From: Rheinheimera sp. UJ63 | GTDB taxonomy: Bacteria; Pseudomonadota; Gammaproteobacteria; Enterobacterales; Alteromonadaceae | Assembly: GCF_021568285.1 (NCBI RefSeq) | Contig: NZ_JAKGTQ010000004.1 | Location: forward strand, 1 to 64,000 | Length of the DNA: 64,000 bases | Reading direction: 5' to 3' | Shown here: positions 21,667-30,075 of the stretch, one piece after another | Numbering within the stretch: the stretch's first letter is position 1 | How the letters are laid out: every line of letters starts with the position of its first letter | The notes under the pieces: model-generated | Database searches by the model: none | What the model was told of the DNA's origin: nothing | What the model saw: only the letters and a program-made list of their open reading frames with translations | Program-made: the position numbers and the translations under genes

Positions 21667-22155
21667 TTACTTGGCTTTCGGTCTTACCGCAATCACTTCA
21701 ATTTCCACTAACATACCTGGTCGCACTAAGCCGGCAATTTGTACCGTTGAGCGCGCAGGTAAATTAGGTTGTTTCGCGGCTTCACCAAAATAGCGGGTAT
21801 AACCGCGCATAAAACCTTCGAAATCCATTTTGCCTTCTAACGCTGGATCACCGACTAAAAATGCGGTCATTTTCACGATATCAGTAATACCCATACCTTT
21901 AGATTCTAGAGAGTCTTTAATGCGCTCCATCACGCTGATGGTTTGTGCTTCGGTATCACCCCAGTACGCGGCGCTAAATTTTTCAGCATTCACATCTTTT
22001 GGCTCAGGCACCTTGCCGCTTTCATAGACAATACCATCTACTTCTACTGCCGCTGCAATCGGAAAGCTACCGCCGCCATAACGTGTGATGTCTGCGGCTA
22101 ACGCAGTATTACTTAAACCGAGTAAAAGTGAGGAAATTAACAAAGTCTTTTTCAT
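21667..22155 (-). CDS. Exported RidA-family imine deaminase
   Basis: RidA proteins hydrolyse reactive enamine and imine products of amino-acid enzymes to keto acids and ammonia. The family fold is complete, with the substrate carboxylate-binding arginine (Arg135, in LPARSTVQIAGL, equal to Arg105 of E. coli RidA). Unlike the common cytosolic RidA, this one starts with a clear Sec signal peptide (MKKTLLISSLLLGLSNTALA, cut near 20-21) and so should act in the periplasm. The ATG at 22155 has AAGGAA upstream; a longer reading to 22176 is unlikely. It is the last gene of the cluster with cytochrome c and an FAD amino-acid oxidase, 23 bases after the cytochrome. Confidence 0.88.
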   Translation of the reverse strand: MKKTLLISSLLLGLSNTALAADITRYGGGSFPIAAAVEVDGIVYESGKVPEPKDVNAEKFSAAYWGDTEAQTISVMERIKDSLESKGMGITDIVKMTAFLVGDPALEGKMDFEGFMRGYTRYFGEAAKQPNLPARSTVQIAGLVRPGMLVEIEVIAVRPKAK

Positions 22156-22178
22156 GGTGTATTCCTTATGAAGCATGA

Positions 22179-22811
22179 TTAAAGGTTAACGGTATTCAAA
22201 CTATTTATGTAACTAATGACATCTAACATATCTTGTTCTGTGGTCAGCAAGGCCACGCTTTGACGCATCAACTGGCCTGAACTATCGTCTTTAGCCGCGC
22301 CGCGTTGGCCTTGTTTAAAGCTGATTAACTGTTTATGCAGATACCAATCATTCTGACCAAGCAGTGGCGGTGCTTTTAAACTGGCGTTACCTTCAGCTTG
22401 TTGGCCATGACAGGCGGCACAGGCTTGATATAACTGCTTGCCATGCTCTTTGTTGCCGGCCAGCCTTGGCTGGGCTTGTTTTGGCGGTAAGTTTTTAATA
22501 AAGCGAATGGCCATTTCGATATCTTGCTCATTCATACTATTGGCAATCATCTGCATTTCTGAGCTGTAACTATCTTGGGGGTGTTTACCGCGCCAGCCAT
22601 GTTGAAAGCCCTGCAACTGAGCCCGTAAATACCAATCGGGTAGTACTGATAAGTTCGGGCCGCCAATCACCTCACTGCCTTGGGCATGACCACCGTGGCA
22701 GACCAAGCAATAACGGCCATCAGGTTGATTATTGCTGGTTGAGGCCGCAATGCTGACGGCGCTCTGTAAGCCTAAAACAATCAATCCTAACGTTTTAAGT
22801 AAGTGTTTCAT
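22179..22811 (-). CDS. Periplasmic diheme cytochrome c (c4-like)
   Basis: A 210-residue exported protein with a signal peptide (about 1-22) and two class I cytochrome c domains. The heme-binding motifs are CLVCH at 35-39 and CAACH at 131-135; methionines at about 86-92 and 182 are candidate axial ligands. The two domains share a W-Y-L-pattern (PDWYLRAQLQGF, NDWYLHKQLISF) typical of cytochrome c4-like tandem proteins. Its start overlaps the oxidase stop by four bases, so it is very likely the electron acceptor of that enzyme. Confidence 0.9.
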   Translation of the reverse strand: MKHLLKTLGLIVLGLQSAVSIAASTSNNQPDGRYCLVCHGGHAQGSEVIGGPNLSVLPDWYLRAQLQGFQHGWRGKHPQDSYSSEMQMIANSMNEQDIEMAIRFIKNLPPKQAQPRLAGNKEHGKQLYQACAACHGQQAEGNASLKAPPLLGQNDWYLHKQLISFKQGQRGAAKDDSSGQLMRQSVALLTTEQDMLDVISYINSLNTVNL

Positions 22812-24382
22812 GCGTTTTTAGCCTCCGTTTCACGACGTTGAATATCATTTAAAGCAAACCATGCTGATTGCACGGCGCCTTCTTGCCAACCTGAGTGATA
22901 ACTGATCTGATCGCCTATCATGTAGTGACGCCCTGCGGGTGCTTGGATTAATTTAAAGTTGGCATCGCGATCTTCTTCAGGTAAGCCGGCGCTACAGCCA
23001 AGCATATGGTTCATGCGGTGCCAGCAGACTCCGACACCGTTTTCAATTTGCTCAGGATAATTGGGGTGAATGGCTTTACCCTGTTCAATAGCGAGCGCGA
23101 CACGCTGCTCGTTATTTAATGCCGATAAGGTTTCACCTTGCTCTCTAGAGTAGGTGTAGGCACTGAGTAACACACCTTTTGCTTTGAACACGCCATGACC
23201 GGGATACCAGATCTGGGTAATCAGCTGTGTGGTCCAACTGATACCGGCATAAATATTTTCTTTTTCCCAAAAGCGCGTTTTCGCCTGCAGGCCAATTTTC
23301 GATAAATAGCCACGTCGAAATTTAGTCAGGACATTTTTATATGCCTCCGGAAAATTATTTTCGATGCCCGGCATCAGCTGAGCGGGGATACAGTTTAAGC
23401 AATAATCTGCGGTAGCGGTTTGTTGCTGACCTTGGTGTAAGTAAGTTACCGTTACCTTGGAGGGTTCTTGCTGGATCTTGGTGACCTGAGCATTTAACAG
23501 CACAGCATCTTCTAAATGCCGCATAAAGCCACTGACAATTTTGTCCATGCCGCCTACTGGGGTAAACATGGCAGGGGCTTGGTCAACGCTATATTGAAAA
23601 TGCATAGCTTGGCGCCAGTAACGGCTTTTGATCAGTTCGGTCAAATCGCGTGGTTTTTTCAGTTCACCATGCGTTAAAAAACCACCACTTAAATAGCCCG
23701 CGCGATCAGAGCCTTGGTATTGATAATTATCATCTAAATCACCCAATCCTTTAATCAGCTGTAATAATTGCTCTTGTGATAATGGCGCAGCAATCTCAGG
23801 CTGGGATAATACGCTTTTGGCGAAGATTTCTTGAATAAAGCCGTGTAAGTCGGTTTCAAACTCTTTGATCCGCACCGGTTTACCGGCAAAAGCATTAGCA
23901 TCATGGGTATAGCAATTACGGTTGTAATTACAAAACTGCTCTAGCTCAACACCCAGCTCTTGGCAATAATGCATAATACTCGTGTGTTCTGCTGGCAGTC
24001 GAGCTGGGCCAGCATTGAAATATAAATGCGGTTCGTTATCAAATTTACAGTAATGCGGATTGCCTAATTCATCAATAAAATCACCATGACGAATAGTAAT
24101 ATTACGCCCTCCCGCTCGGTGCGAGGCTTCTAAGATTTTGACATGGTAACCGGCTTTACGTAACTCATAGGCGGCGGTTAAACCGGCGATACCGGCTCCT
24201 AAGATCAGGACTGTTTTTCCGGTTTTTGCGGTGGGTTTAAGTTTTAATGTTTCTGCTTGTACATGTGCCGTACTTAATCCCAGCAAGCCAGCGGCATGCA
24301 TCACTGCGGTCAAGCCGCCCGCTTTGCCAGCAAGTTGTAAAAATTGGCGACGGTTAAGTGATGGTAACGGTATCTTTGGCAT
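22808..24382 (-). CDS. Tat-exported FAD L-amino-acid oxidase-like flavoprotein
   Basis: Flavin amine oxidase family, 524 residues. The N-terminus carries a twin-arginine signal (LNRRQFLQLAGKAGG, Arg11-Arg12), so the folded FAD protein should be exported. The dinucleotide-binding GAGIAG is at 62-67 and the GGR motif at 91-93. The segment NAGPARLPAEHTSIM aligns with the snake-venom L-amino-acid oxidase stretch GPMRLPEKH, whose arginine binds the substrate carboxylate; here it is Arg128. The C-terminal FAD motif is GDQISYHSGWQEGAVQSAW. These features favour an alpha-amino acid substrate over a simple amine. Because a cytochrome c gene overlaps it, it may act as a dehydrogenase rather than an H2O2-forming oxidase. 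The exact substrate cannot be read from the sequence. Confidence 0.86.
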   Translation of the reverse strand: MPKIPLPSLNRRQFLQLAGKAGGLTAVMHAAGLLGLSTAHVQAETLKLKPTAKTGKTVLILGAGIAGLTAAYELRKAGYHVKILEASHRAGGRNITIRHGDFIDELGNPHYCKFDNEPHLYFNAGPARLPAEHTSIMHYCQELGVELEQFCNYNRNCYTHDANAFAGKPVRIKEFETDLHGFIQEIFAKSVLSQPEIAAPLSQEQLLQLIKGLGDLDDNYQYQGSDRAGYLSGGFLTHGELKKPRDLTELIKSRYWRQAMHFQYSVDQAPAMFTPVGGMDKIVSGFMRHLEDAVLLNAQVTKIQQEPSKVTVTYLHQGQQQTATADYCLNCIPAQLMPGIENNFPEAYKNVLTKFRRGYLSKIGLQAKTRFWEKENIYAGISWTTQLITQIWYPGHGVFKAKGVLLSAYTYSREQGETLSALNNEQRVALAIEQGKAIHPNYPEQIENGVGVCWHRMNHMLGCSAGLPEEDRDANFKLIQAPAGRHYMIGDQISYHSGWQEGAVQSAWFALNDIQRRETEAKNA

Positions 24383-24457
24383 TCGGTGTTAACTCCAGTA
24401 CTATTTTTTACAGACTCAAAAGAGCAGCCTGCGCGCTCAGGCGCAGGCTGCATTGCC

Positions 24458-27130
24458 TTAAAACGTGGCGGAGAAACGCATATAGTAGTAACCACCTTGC
24501 CAGTCGACGACGGTCGCCGAGGAGTAAACACGGCCACAACAGGCATCGTATTCACTCTTTTGTGGGTAGTTATCAAAGATATTGCGTGCGCCAACGGCCA
24601 TCGTCACGATATCGGTGATGGGATAAGACAGCTCTAAATCGAAAAACCATTCTGGGTCGAATTTTTGAACCGCGTAAATGACACCACCACTGGCATCCGA
24701 GTTGTAATAAGAGCCATAGTAATTAGCACGCGCTAAGATAGTGAGGTCGGCTACCGTGTGTTTAGCGGAAAACACGCCTCGCACCCGCGGGGTTCCTCGC
24801 TCGTAGTCATATCGATCTTCTGCACTGGTCAGGTATTGGCTGGGATCTGAATCAAATTCAGTTTTGTTGTAGTTAAACGAGCCGGTAAGCGTCGTTAAGC
24901 CCCCATCCCATGGCAAGCTGTAGTTACCAACAATGTCCACACCGGTTGTGATCGAGTCAAAAGCGTTTTGGAAGTAGTAAACGCCACCGATATTTCGGGC
25001 ATCCGCTTCTGGTAAGCCCGCGCCCAATAATTTGAGGTAATTGTCATAACCTGACGCCCCTGCAACGGAAGACACATTCATGGTAGAGATGCTGTAGAAC
25101 AGATCTTGTAACTCGATACGGTAAAAATCGGTAGTTAAGGTAAAGCTGCCGTAATTTGCGGTAACCCCAAGGGTGTAGTTCGTCGATAACTCTGGTTTCA
25201 GCTCTTCTGCTCCGAGCGCCTGTGCAATAGCGCTAGAGGCTGGGAATAAGCCCGTAGCGACCGGAAAGCCGTTTGGTAAGCGTGTTGAAACGTTAGTCGT
25301 GCCTTGCTGTCCTGGGGTGGGTGCCCGGAAACCGGTGCCAATAGAGCCCCGTACGGCGTAAGTGTCGGTTAAGTCATATTTAAATGCGCCTTTCCAAACT
25401 AATTCAGAACCAAAATCTGAATAGTCTTCGAAACGTAAAGCACCTTGTAAAAATAGCGCTTCGGTAACGTGTGAGCTCACATCAACATAAACGCCGTAAG
25501 AATCACGGGTATATTTAGATGAGTTCGCTGGCGCGTAACCCGGAAAGCCGTTAGATCCCACACCCACAGTGCGATAAACCGGATCGGCTGAGTTATTACA
25601 ATCTAAGCCGTTGGCGATGGCATTAGCGAGGTTAACTGCAGAAGCCGCTGTACCGGTCCAGCTTCCGATACCACAGAATCCCCACGGATCGGGCAGCGCA
25701 TAAGGGCCTTGTGAATATGAACTTTCATCGGCAGCCGCTACGATTTCGTAGCTTTCATCCAGATAACTGGCACCAAAGGCGAGCACTAATGGGCTGTCTA
25801 AACCGCTGATGGTGAAATCTTTAACAAAGTCGGCTTGCAGTTGAAATTCTTCGTTAATTAAGTCACCCGGTTTGAATGAGGTAGGCGAGGCTGAACCCAA
25901 TGACGGGTTAATGGTGTTATTCAGGCTGTACTGAATTTCACTATGGCCCATACGTGCCGTAACATCGTAAGAAATGTCATTTGCCAACATGCCTTCTAGG
26001 CCGGTGGTGAACGAGTAGTCGTAAACTTCACCGGTAAAACGTGGGGTAAATCCGCCGGGGAACTTTTCTAAAGGTGAGTAAATTGTGCCATCTTCTTCCC
26101 TGAGGTTTTCAATAGTACCGTTGCCTGGGTAGCGATAGAAAAATACCCCTGTGGCTTCACTTTTTGAGTAGTTACCAAAGGCATAAATCTTGGTGTCATC
26201 ATTGATATCATAGCCAGAGTTAAAAAAGATGCGGGTGGCTTCTGATTCAGGTTGGCCCCAAGGTTGAACCACACCTAAACCTGCTTCATTTGCCGCGGCA
26301 ACGCCAGCTAAAAAAGCGGGGTCGTTTAAATACTGTGCATAACTGGCGTTAGGGTTAAAAACGGGGTTGTCGGTATCTAAACAAAAATAACTTTCACAGT
26401 ATTGCTCTGAACGACTGGTGGCGTCGGCATTAGCCAGCTCTGCTGATAAGCTAAAAAAGCCTTTATCGCCTAAAGAAAAACCGATGTTGCCGGCAACCGT
26501 GATACTTTCACCATCGCCCTCAAAGTATTGGCCATAGTCAACCGACAGACTGCCACCTTCGCTATTGTCTTTTAAACGAAAGTTGATCACACCCGCAATC
26601 GCATCTGAACCGTATTGTGCCGCTGCGCCATCGCGCAGTACTTCAACACCTTTTAACGCAGAAACGGGGATCGTTGCGATATCAGGGCCTTGTGTGCCTG
26701 AGCCACCGGTTGATACTACGGCAGAGCGATGTCGTCTTTTGCTGTTCACTAACACCAGCGTTTTATCTGTGGGCAAACCGCGCAGTGATGCGGGTCTAAC
26801 AAAGGTGCCACCATCAGAGATCGGCTGACGTGACAAAGAATAAGACGGTACCAGTGTTTTTAACACATCGTTGGTATCGGTAAAGGCAACGCCGCTCAGA
26901 TCCTCTTCTGAAAACACGTCAATAGGTACAGGTGAATCGGCTACCGTCCTTGGTGCACCCCGAACGCCGGTCACAATCAGTTTTTCAATCGGTGCACTTT
27001 GCATCGCAGCCGCCACCACACTTTCGTCGGCATAAGCGGCATGATTAAAACTGATGGACAAGAAAGTTGCGCTGGCCGTAACGGGCAAGGCAATTCGAAT
27101 GGCACGGGTTATTTTATTAAACATTGTCAT
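24458..27130 (-). CDS. TonB-dependent outer-membrane receptor
   Basis: An 890-residue receptor with a signal peptide (about 1-34), a plug domain (about 60-175, including LRGLPTDKTLVLVNSKRRH and VEVLRDGAAAQYGSDAIAGV) and a 22-strand-type barrel ending in Phe (YYYMRFSATF). The plug subtype resembles receptors for peptides, sugars or other organic nutrients rather than siderophore receptors, but the ligand is not identifiable. It is the first gene of a minus-strand cluster with the FAD oxidase, cytochrome c and RidA, with a 75-base gap to the oxidase, so it probably imports the oxidase substrate. Confidence 0.92.
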   Translation of the reverse strand: MTMFNKITRAIRIALPVTASATFLSISFNHAAYADESVVAAAMQSAPIEKLIVTGVRGAPRTVADSPVPIDVFSEEDLSGVAFTDTNDVLKTLVPSYSLSRQPISDGGTFVRPASLRGLPTDKTLVLVNSKRRHRSAVVSTGGSGTQGPDIATIPVSALKGVEVLRDGAAAQYGSDAIAGVINFRLKDNSEGGSLSVDYGQYFEGDGESITVAGNIGFSLGDKGFFSLSAELANADATSRSEQYCESYFCLDTDNPVFNPNASYAQYLNDPAFLAGVAAANEAGLGVVQPWGQPESEATRIFFNSGYDINDDTKIYAFGNYSKSEATGVFFYRYPGNGTIENLREEDGTIYSPLEKFPGGFTPRFTGEVYDYSFTTGLEGMLANDISYDVTARMGHSEIQYSLNNTINPSLGSASPTSFKPGDLINEEFQLQADFVKDFTISGLDSPLVLAFGASYLDESYEIVAAADESSYSQGPYALPDPWGFCGIGSWTGTAASAVNLANAIANGLDCNNSADPVYRTVGVGSNGFPGYAPANSSKYTRDSYGVYVDVSSHVTEALFLQGALRFEDYSDFGSELVWKGAFKYDLTDTYAVRGSIGTGFRAPTPGQQGTTNVSTRLPNGFPVATGLFPASSAIAQALGAEELKPELSTNYTLGVTANYGSFTLTTDFYRIELQDLFYSISTMNVSSVAGASGYDNYLKLLGAGLPEADARNIGGVYYFQNAFDSITTGVDIVGNYSLPWDGGLTTLTGSFNYNKTEFDSDPSQYLTSAEDRYDYERGTPRVRGVFSAKHTVADLTILARANYYGSYYNSDASGGVIYAVQKFDPEWFFDLELSYPITDIVTMAVGARNIFDNYPQKSEYDACCGRVYSSATVVDWQGGYYYMRFSATF

Positions 27131-27561
27131 GGTAGCACCCCAGATATCATGTTATGGCGTAAGTAAAGCGGTGCTGCAGGGCAGCCTTATCTGTCTGGAA
27201 TGTCTAAAAAAGTGTCAGCATCTATTGTTTTTATTGTGTTCGTTTTTGTGTTTTTTATCGGAACGAACTGTGCTAACTCATTTCATCCTAACGAATGAAT
27301 TTTCGCTGCGGAAACATTTAAAATATGGAGGGGGTATAGCATTTTCTTATAGCTCATGCTGGGTAACATTATGGTTTAACTGTATTTTTTAGGTAACGAA
27401 TTGTTAATAACCTGCTGAAGGCGATTGCACCAAGATAGCGCTTAATTAGCTGGGCCTGAAATTTGCATATTTAGGGTACAACGCATGATGAGCGGAAAAG
27501 TGTATGGCAAAACCAGCCTTATTTGCACACATGCAGTGAACTTGCGAAAGAGAGAAAAGCA
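27131..27561. other. Divergent regulatory gap, TonB receptor / LysR
   Basis: This 431-base stretch separates the divergent receptor cluster and LysR gene. It is AT-rich around 27290-27410 and must hold both promoters and probably the LysR sites. I see no confident -35/-10 pair, no long inverted repeat and no RNA gene. Open frames here are short and have no coding character. Confidence 0.4.
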
Positions 27562-28506
27562 GTGAACCTGAAGCAACTTCGCTATTTTATCGTCACTGCC
27601 GATTACGGCAGCATTGCCAGTGCCGCTCGCGCGCTTGATGTAGCGCAGCCCGCTGTCAGCCAACAATTAGCTAATTTAGAGCATGAGTTAAAATCCACTT
27701 TATTGATGCGCAACTATCGCGGCGTAACGCTAACCGCGAGCGGTCAGGTGTTTTATGACTATGCCACTGAAGTACTACAGCAATTTAATAGCGTGCGCTT
27801 ACAAATTCATGAATTAGAGCAGAATTTACGTGGTGCTATTGTCATCGGCATGACTCAGGCGGTGTGTAATATCCTTGCCGCGCCGTTACAGCTGGCTTTG
27901 CAGCAGCATAATCCTGATATTGAGCTCATTATTAATACGGCACAATCTAGCACGTTACAACGCTGGTTAGAGCAAGGCGAAGTGGATTTAGTTATCAGTT
28001 ATCTAGCCTTAGATAATCACAAAAGTTGCCGAACGGTGCCGTTGCTTGAAGAGCGGTTCTTTTTGGTGTTCAGTGGCCAAGTTAAAGCGCAGCACCGTTT
28101 TTTAGCCCGCAATAAACTGCTACCGTTTCAACGCTTGGCTGAATTTGAAATCTCTGTGCCGAACCAACGTAGTGCATTATGGGAGATATTGCACAGATAT
28201 GAAGCAGAAACAGGTGTTAAACTTATGTATAAAAATTCGGTTGGCCAACTGATTACCGGCTTGCCACAGATGATTGAACAAGGGCAAGTGTTCATCCTAC
28301 CTTCACCGGCGTTCTATCAGTTAGTGGGTAAACAGCTGCTGTATGCCTTGCCCATAGCCGATCCTGACGTGACCGCAACCATTGCGCTGCTCAGTTCGTT
28401 AAATCGGCCTTTCACTCCGATCATGGAGCAAGTGCAGCAATTGATCGTCACCGAAGTAAAAAATTTACACAATAAGGGGCACTGGCAGGGCAACTTGCTA
28501 TGCTAA
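27562..28506 (+). CDS. LysR-family transcriptional regulator
   Basis: A DNA-binding regulator with an N-terminal winged helix-turn-helix (LKQLRYFIVTADYGSIASAA, ALDVAQPAVSQQLANLE) and a C-terminal effector-binding domain (about 90-300). The frame can be extended to 27523, but the family nearly always begins at the M-N-L-K-Q-L-R-Y-F position, which is a GTG at 27562 with a purine-rich stretch upstream. It is divergent from the TonB receptor cluster, so it likely controls that cluster in response to the substrate or a product. Confidence 0.9.
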   Translation: MNLKQLRYFIVTADYGSIASAARALDVAQPAVSQQLANLEHELKSTLLMRNYRGVTLTASGQVFYDYATEVLQQFNSVRLQIHELEQNLRGAIVIGMTQAVCNILAAPLQLALQQHNPDIELIINTAQSSTLQRWLEQGEVDLVISYLALDNHKSCRTVPLLEERFFLVFSGQVKAQHRFLARNKLLPFQRLAEFEISVPNQRSALWEILHRYEAETGVKLMYKNSVGQLITGLPQMIEQGQVFILPSPAFYQLVGKQLLYALPIADPDVTATIALLSSLNRPFTPIMEQVQQLIVTEVKNLHNKGHWQGNLLC

Positions 28507-28507
28507 A

Positions 28508-28529
28508 GCCGCATTAAGCGGCAAGTTTT
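28508..28529 (+). terminator. Weak terminator between LysR gene and prkB
   Basis: GCCGC at 28508-28512 and GCGGC at 28518-28522 form a five-base stem followed by AAGTTTT. Outer CTAAA and TTTAG can extend it. It sits in the 21-base convergent gap and touches the end of prkB. Confidence 0.4.
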
Positions 28530-29409
28530 AGTACAAAAATTGTGAATTACGGCGCTTTTGCATCAACGCTTCAATCAGCGGCGTTAATATTAACTCCATC
28601 GCTAAGCCCATCTTGCCGCCTGGCACCACTAAGGTGTTAACCCGAGACATAAAAGAGCCATCAATCATTTTCAAATAATAGGGAAAGTCGACATGTTTGA
28701 TCCCGCGAAAGCGGATGACCACGAAGCTTTCATCTAATGATGGGATATCTTTGGCACTAAAGGGGTTAGACGTATCAACCGTAGGCACGCGTTGAAAGTT
28801 AATATGGGTGCGAGAAAACTGCGGGGTAATGTGGTTAAAATAATCTTCCATACTCCGCACGATACTGGCTTGCACCGCTTCGCGGCTGTGCCCACGTTCG
28901 GATGTATCGCGAATAATTTTCTGGATCCACTCTAAATTAACGATCGGTACCATGCCAATCAGCAAATCGACATGCTGGGCGACATTCTGTTGTTCGGTGA
29001 CGGCACCACCATGCAGCCCTTCGTAAAATAACAGATCGGTATTCGCGCGTAACTCTTGCCACGGCGTAAAAGTGCCTGGCAGTTGGTTATAGGGCACCGC
29101 CTCATCGAAGGTATGTAAATAGTGGCGAATTCGTCCGGTACCGGTTTCAGCATAGCTAGCGAAAAAGCTCTCTAAAGCCGCAAAATCGTTAGCTTCAGGG
29201 CCAAAATAGCTAATATGTCGGCCTTCTTCACGTGCTTTACGTACCGCTAAATCCATTTCAGGTCGGCTAAAACGATGAAAGCAATCACCTTCAACAAAGG
29301 CCGCATCGATACCCAGTGTCCGGAAAATATGTTTAAAGGCATTGGTCGTAGTCGACGTGCCTGCACCCGATGAACCGGTAACCGCGATAATAGGATTTTT
29401 GTGCGACAT
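28528..29409 (-). CDS. prkB: PrkB-type phosphoribulokinase-like protein
   Basis: A 293-residue P-loop kinase related to phosphoribulokinase and uridine kinase, similar to E. coli PrkB over its whole length. The Walker A motif is TGSSGAGTST at about 11-20, with the conserved EGDCFHRF and YEGLHGG blocks. In the Calvin cycle the family phosphorylates ribulose 5-phosphate, but no RuBisCO or other Calvin gene is nearby and the role of the heterotroph form is not established. Single gene with its own promoter region upstream. Confidence 0.85.
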   Translation of the reverse strand: MSHKNPIIAVTGSSGAGTSTTTNAFKHIFRTLGIDAAFVEGDCFHRFSRPEMDLAVRKAREEGRHISYFGPEANDFAALESFFASYAETGTGRIRHYLHTFDEAVPYNQLPGTFTPWQELRANTDLLFYEGLHGGAVTEQQNVAQHVDLLIGMVPIVNLEWIQKIIRDTSERGHSREAVQASIVRSMEDYFNHITPQFSRTHINFQRVPTVDTSNPFSAKDIPSLDESFVVIRFRGIKHVDFPYYLKMIDGSFMSRVNTLVVPGGKMGLAMELILTPLIEALMQKRRNSQFLY

Positions 29410-29679
29410 AGTGTCACCCTGTAACTTAAATTAGCCTCACCTTATCGGATTTGGCCCTAGCGGCGCAACTATTATCCATTCAGGTTTGTGTCGCATGACC
29501 GTTTAAACTTTTGGGCTTTGCTGCGGTTAAGCTGGGCAAAGGCAGCGTATCGCTCGGGCAAGCGACTGGGTTATGCTAAGTGCCGCAAATAAGCAACGGC
29601 ACGAGATTTAACTGATCCGAAATGAGCTGAACCAGTACAAAGCCACAGTAGGTTTAATACGATATTTTTGGAGAATGCC

Positions 29680-30075
29680 ATGGCAGATATGCTGCTAACC
29701 TTATTAATCGTTGCGGTGATGCCTTATTTAGCCAAGGCGCCTTTGGTGTGGGCAATGCAACAAGCCGGGGGCTATGACAATCATTATCCTCGGCGGCAAC
29801 AAGCATTATTAAAAGACTTTGGGGAACGTTGTACTGCGGCGCATTACAACAGTTTTGAAGCTTTAGGGTTATATATTGCGGCGATGGTATTTGTGGTTGC
29901 CGCGGGGAATGTCACAAGCTCAATGCTCATCGCTGCCTGGTTGTTTGTGGTTTGTCGGCTGGGCTATTTATTATGCTACTGGTTAAATTGGGCGGCCGCG
30001 CGCAGTTTAATTTGGCTTGGCTCGATAGCGGCAGCCATCAGCTTAATGCTGATGGCGTTAGCCGAATTACCTTAA
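29680..30075 (+). CDS. MAPEG-family membrane protein
   Basis: A 131-residue protein with four hydrophobic helices (about 4-22, 58-76, 80-97 and 105-128). The spacing and the RxNxxE-like stretch HYNSFEALGLYIAAMVF fit the MAPEG family (membrane-associated eicosanoid and glutathione metabolism fold), whose bacterial members mostly lack a known function. GGAG lies six bases before the ATG at 29680; the frame could reach a TTG at 29668, which is less likely. It overlaps the convergent nuclease gene by four bases. Confidence 0.78.
   Translation: MADMLLTLLIVAVMPYLAKAPLVWAMQQAGGYDNHYPRRQQALLKDFGERCTAAHYNSFEALGLYIAAMVFVVAAGNVTSSMLIAAWLFVVCRLGYLLCYWLNWAAARSLIWLGSIAAAISLMLMALAELP

Noticed and set aside
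24358-24637. Overlapping 83-94 codon frames across the oxidase/receptor junction
   Set aside because: They overlap two well supported genes in other frames and have no homology I can recognise.
27054-27392. A 112-codon plus-strand frame in the receptor/LysR gap
   Set aside because: It begins inside the TonB receptor gene, has unusual composition and no ribosome-binding site; the region is better explained as divergent regulatory DNA.
28528-29409. Evidence for carbon fixation
   Set aside because: Only a PrkB-type kinase is present; heterotrophs carry this gene and no RuBisCO gene is in the window.
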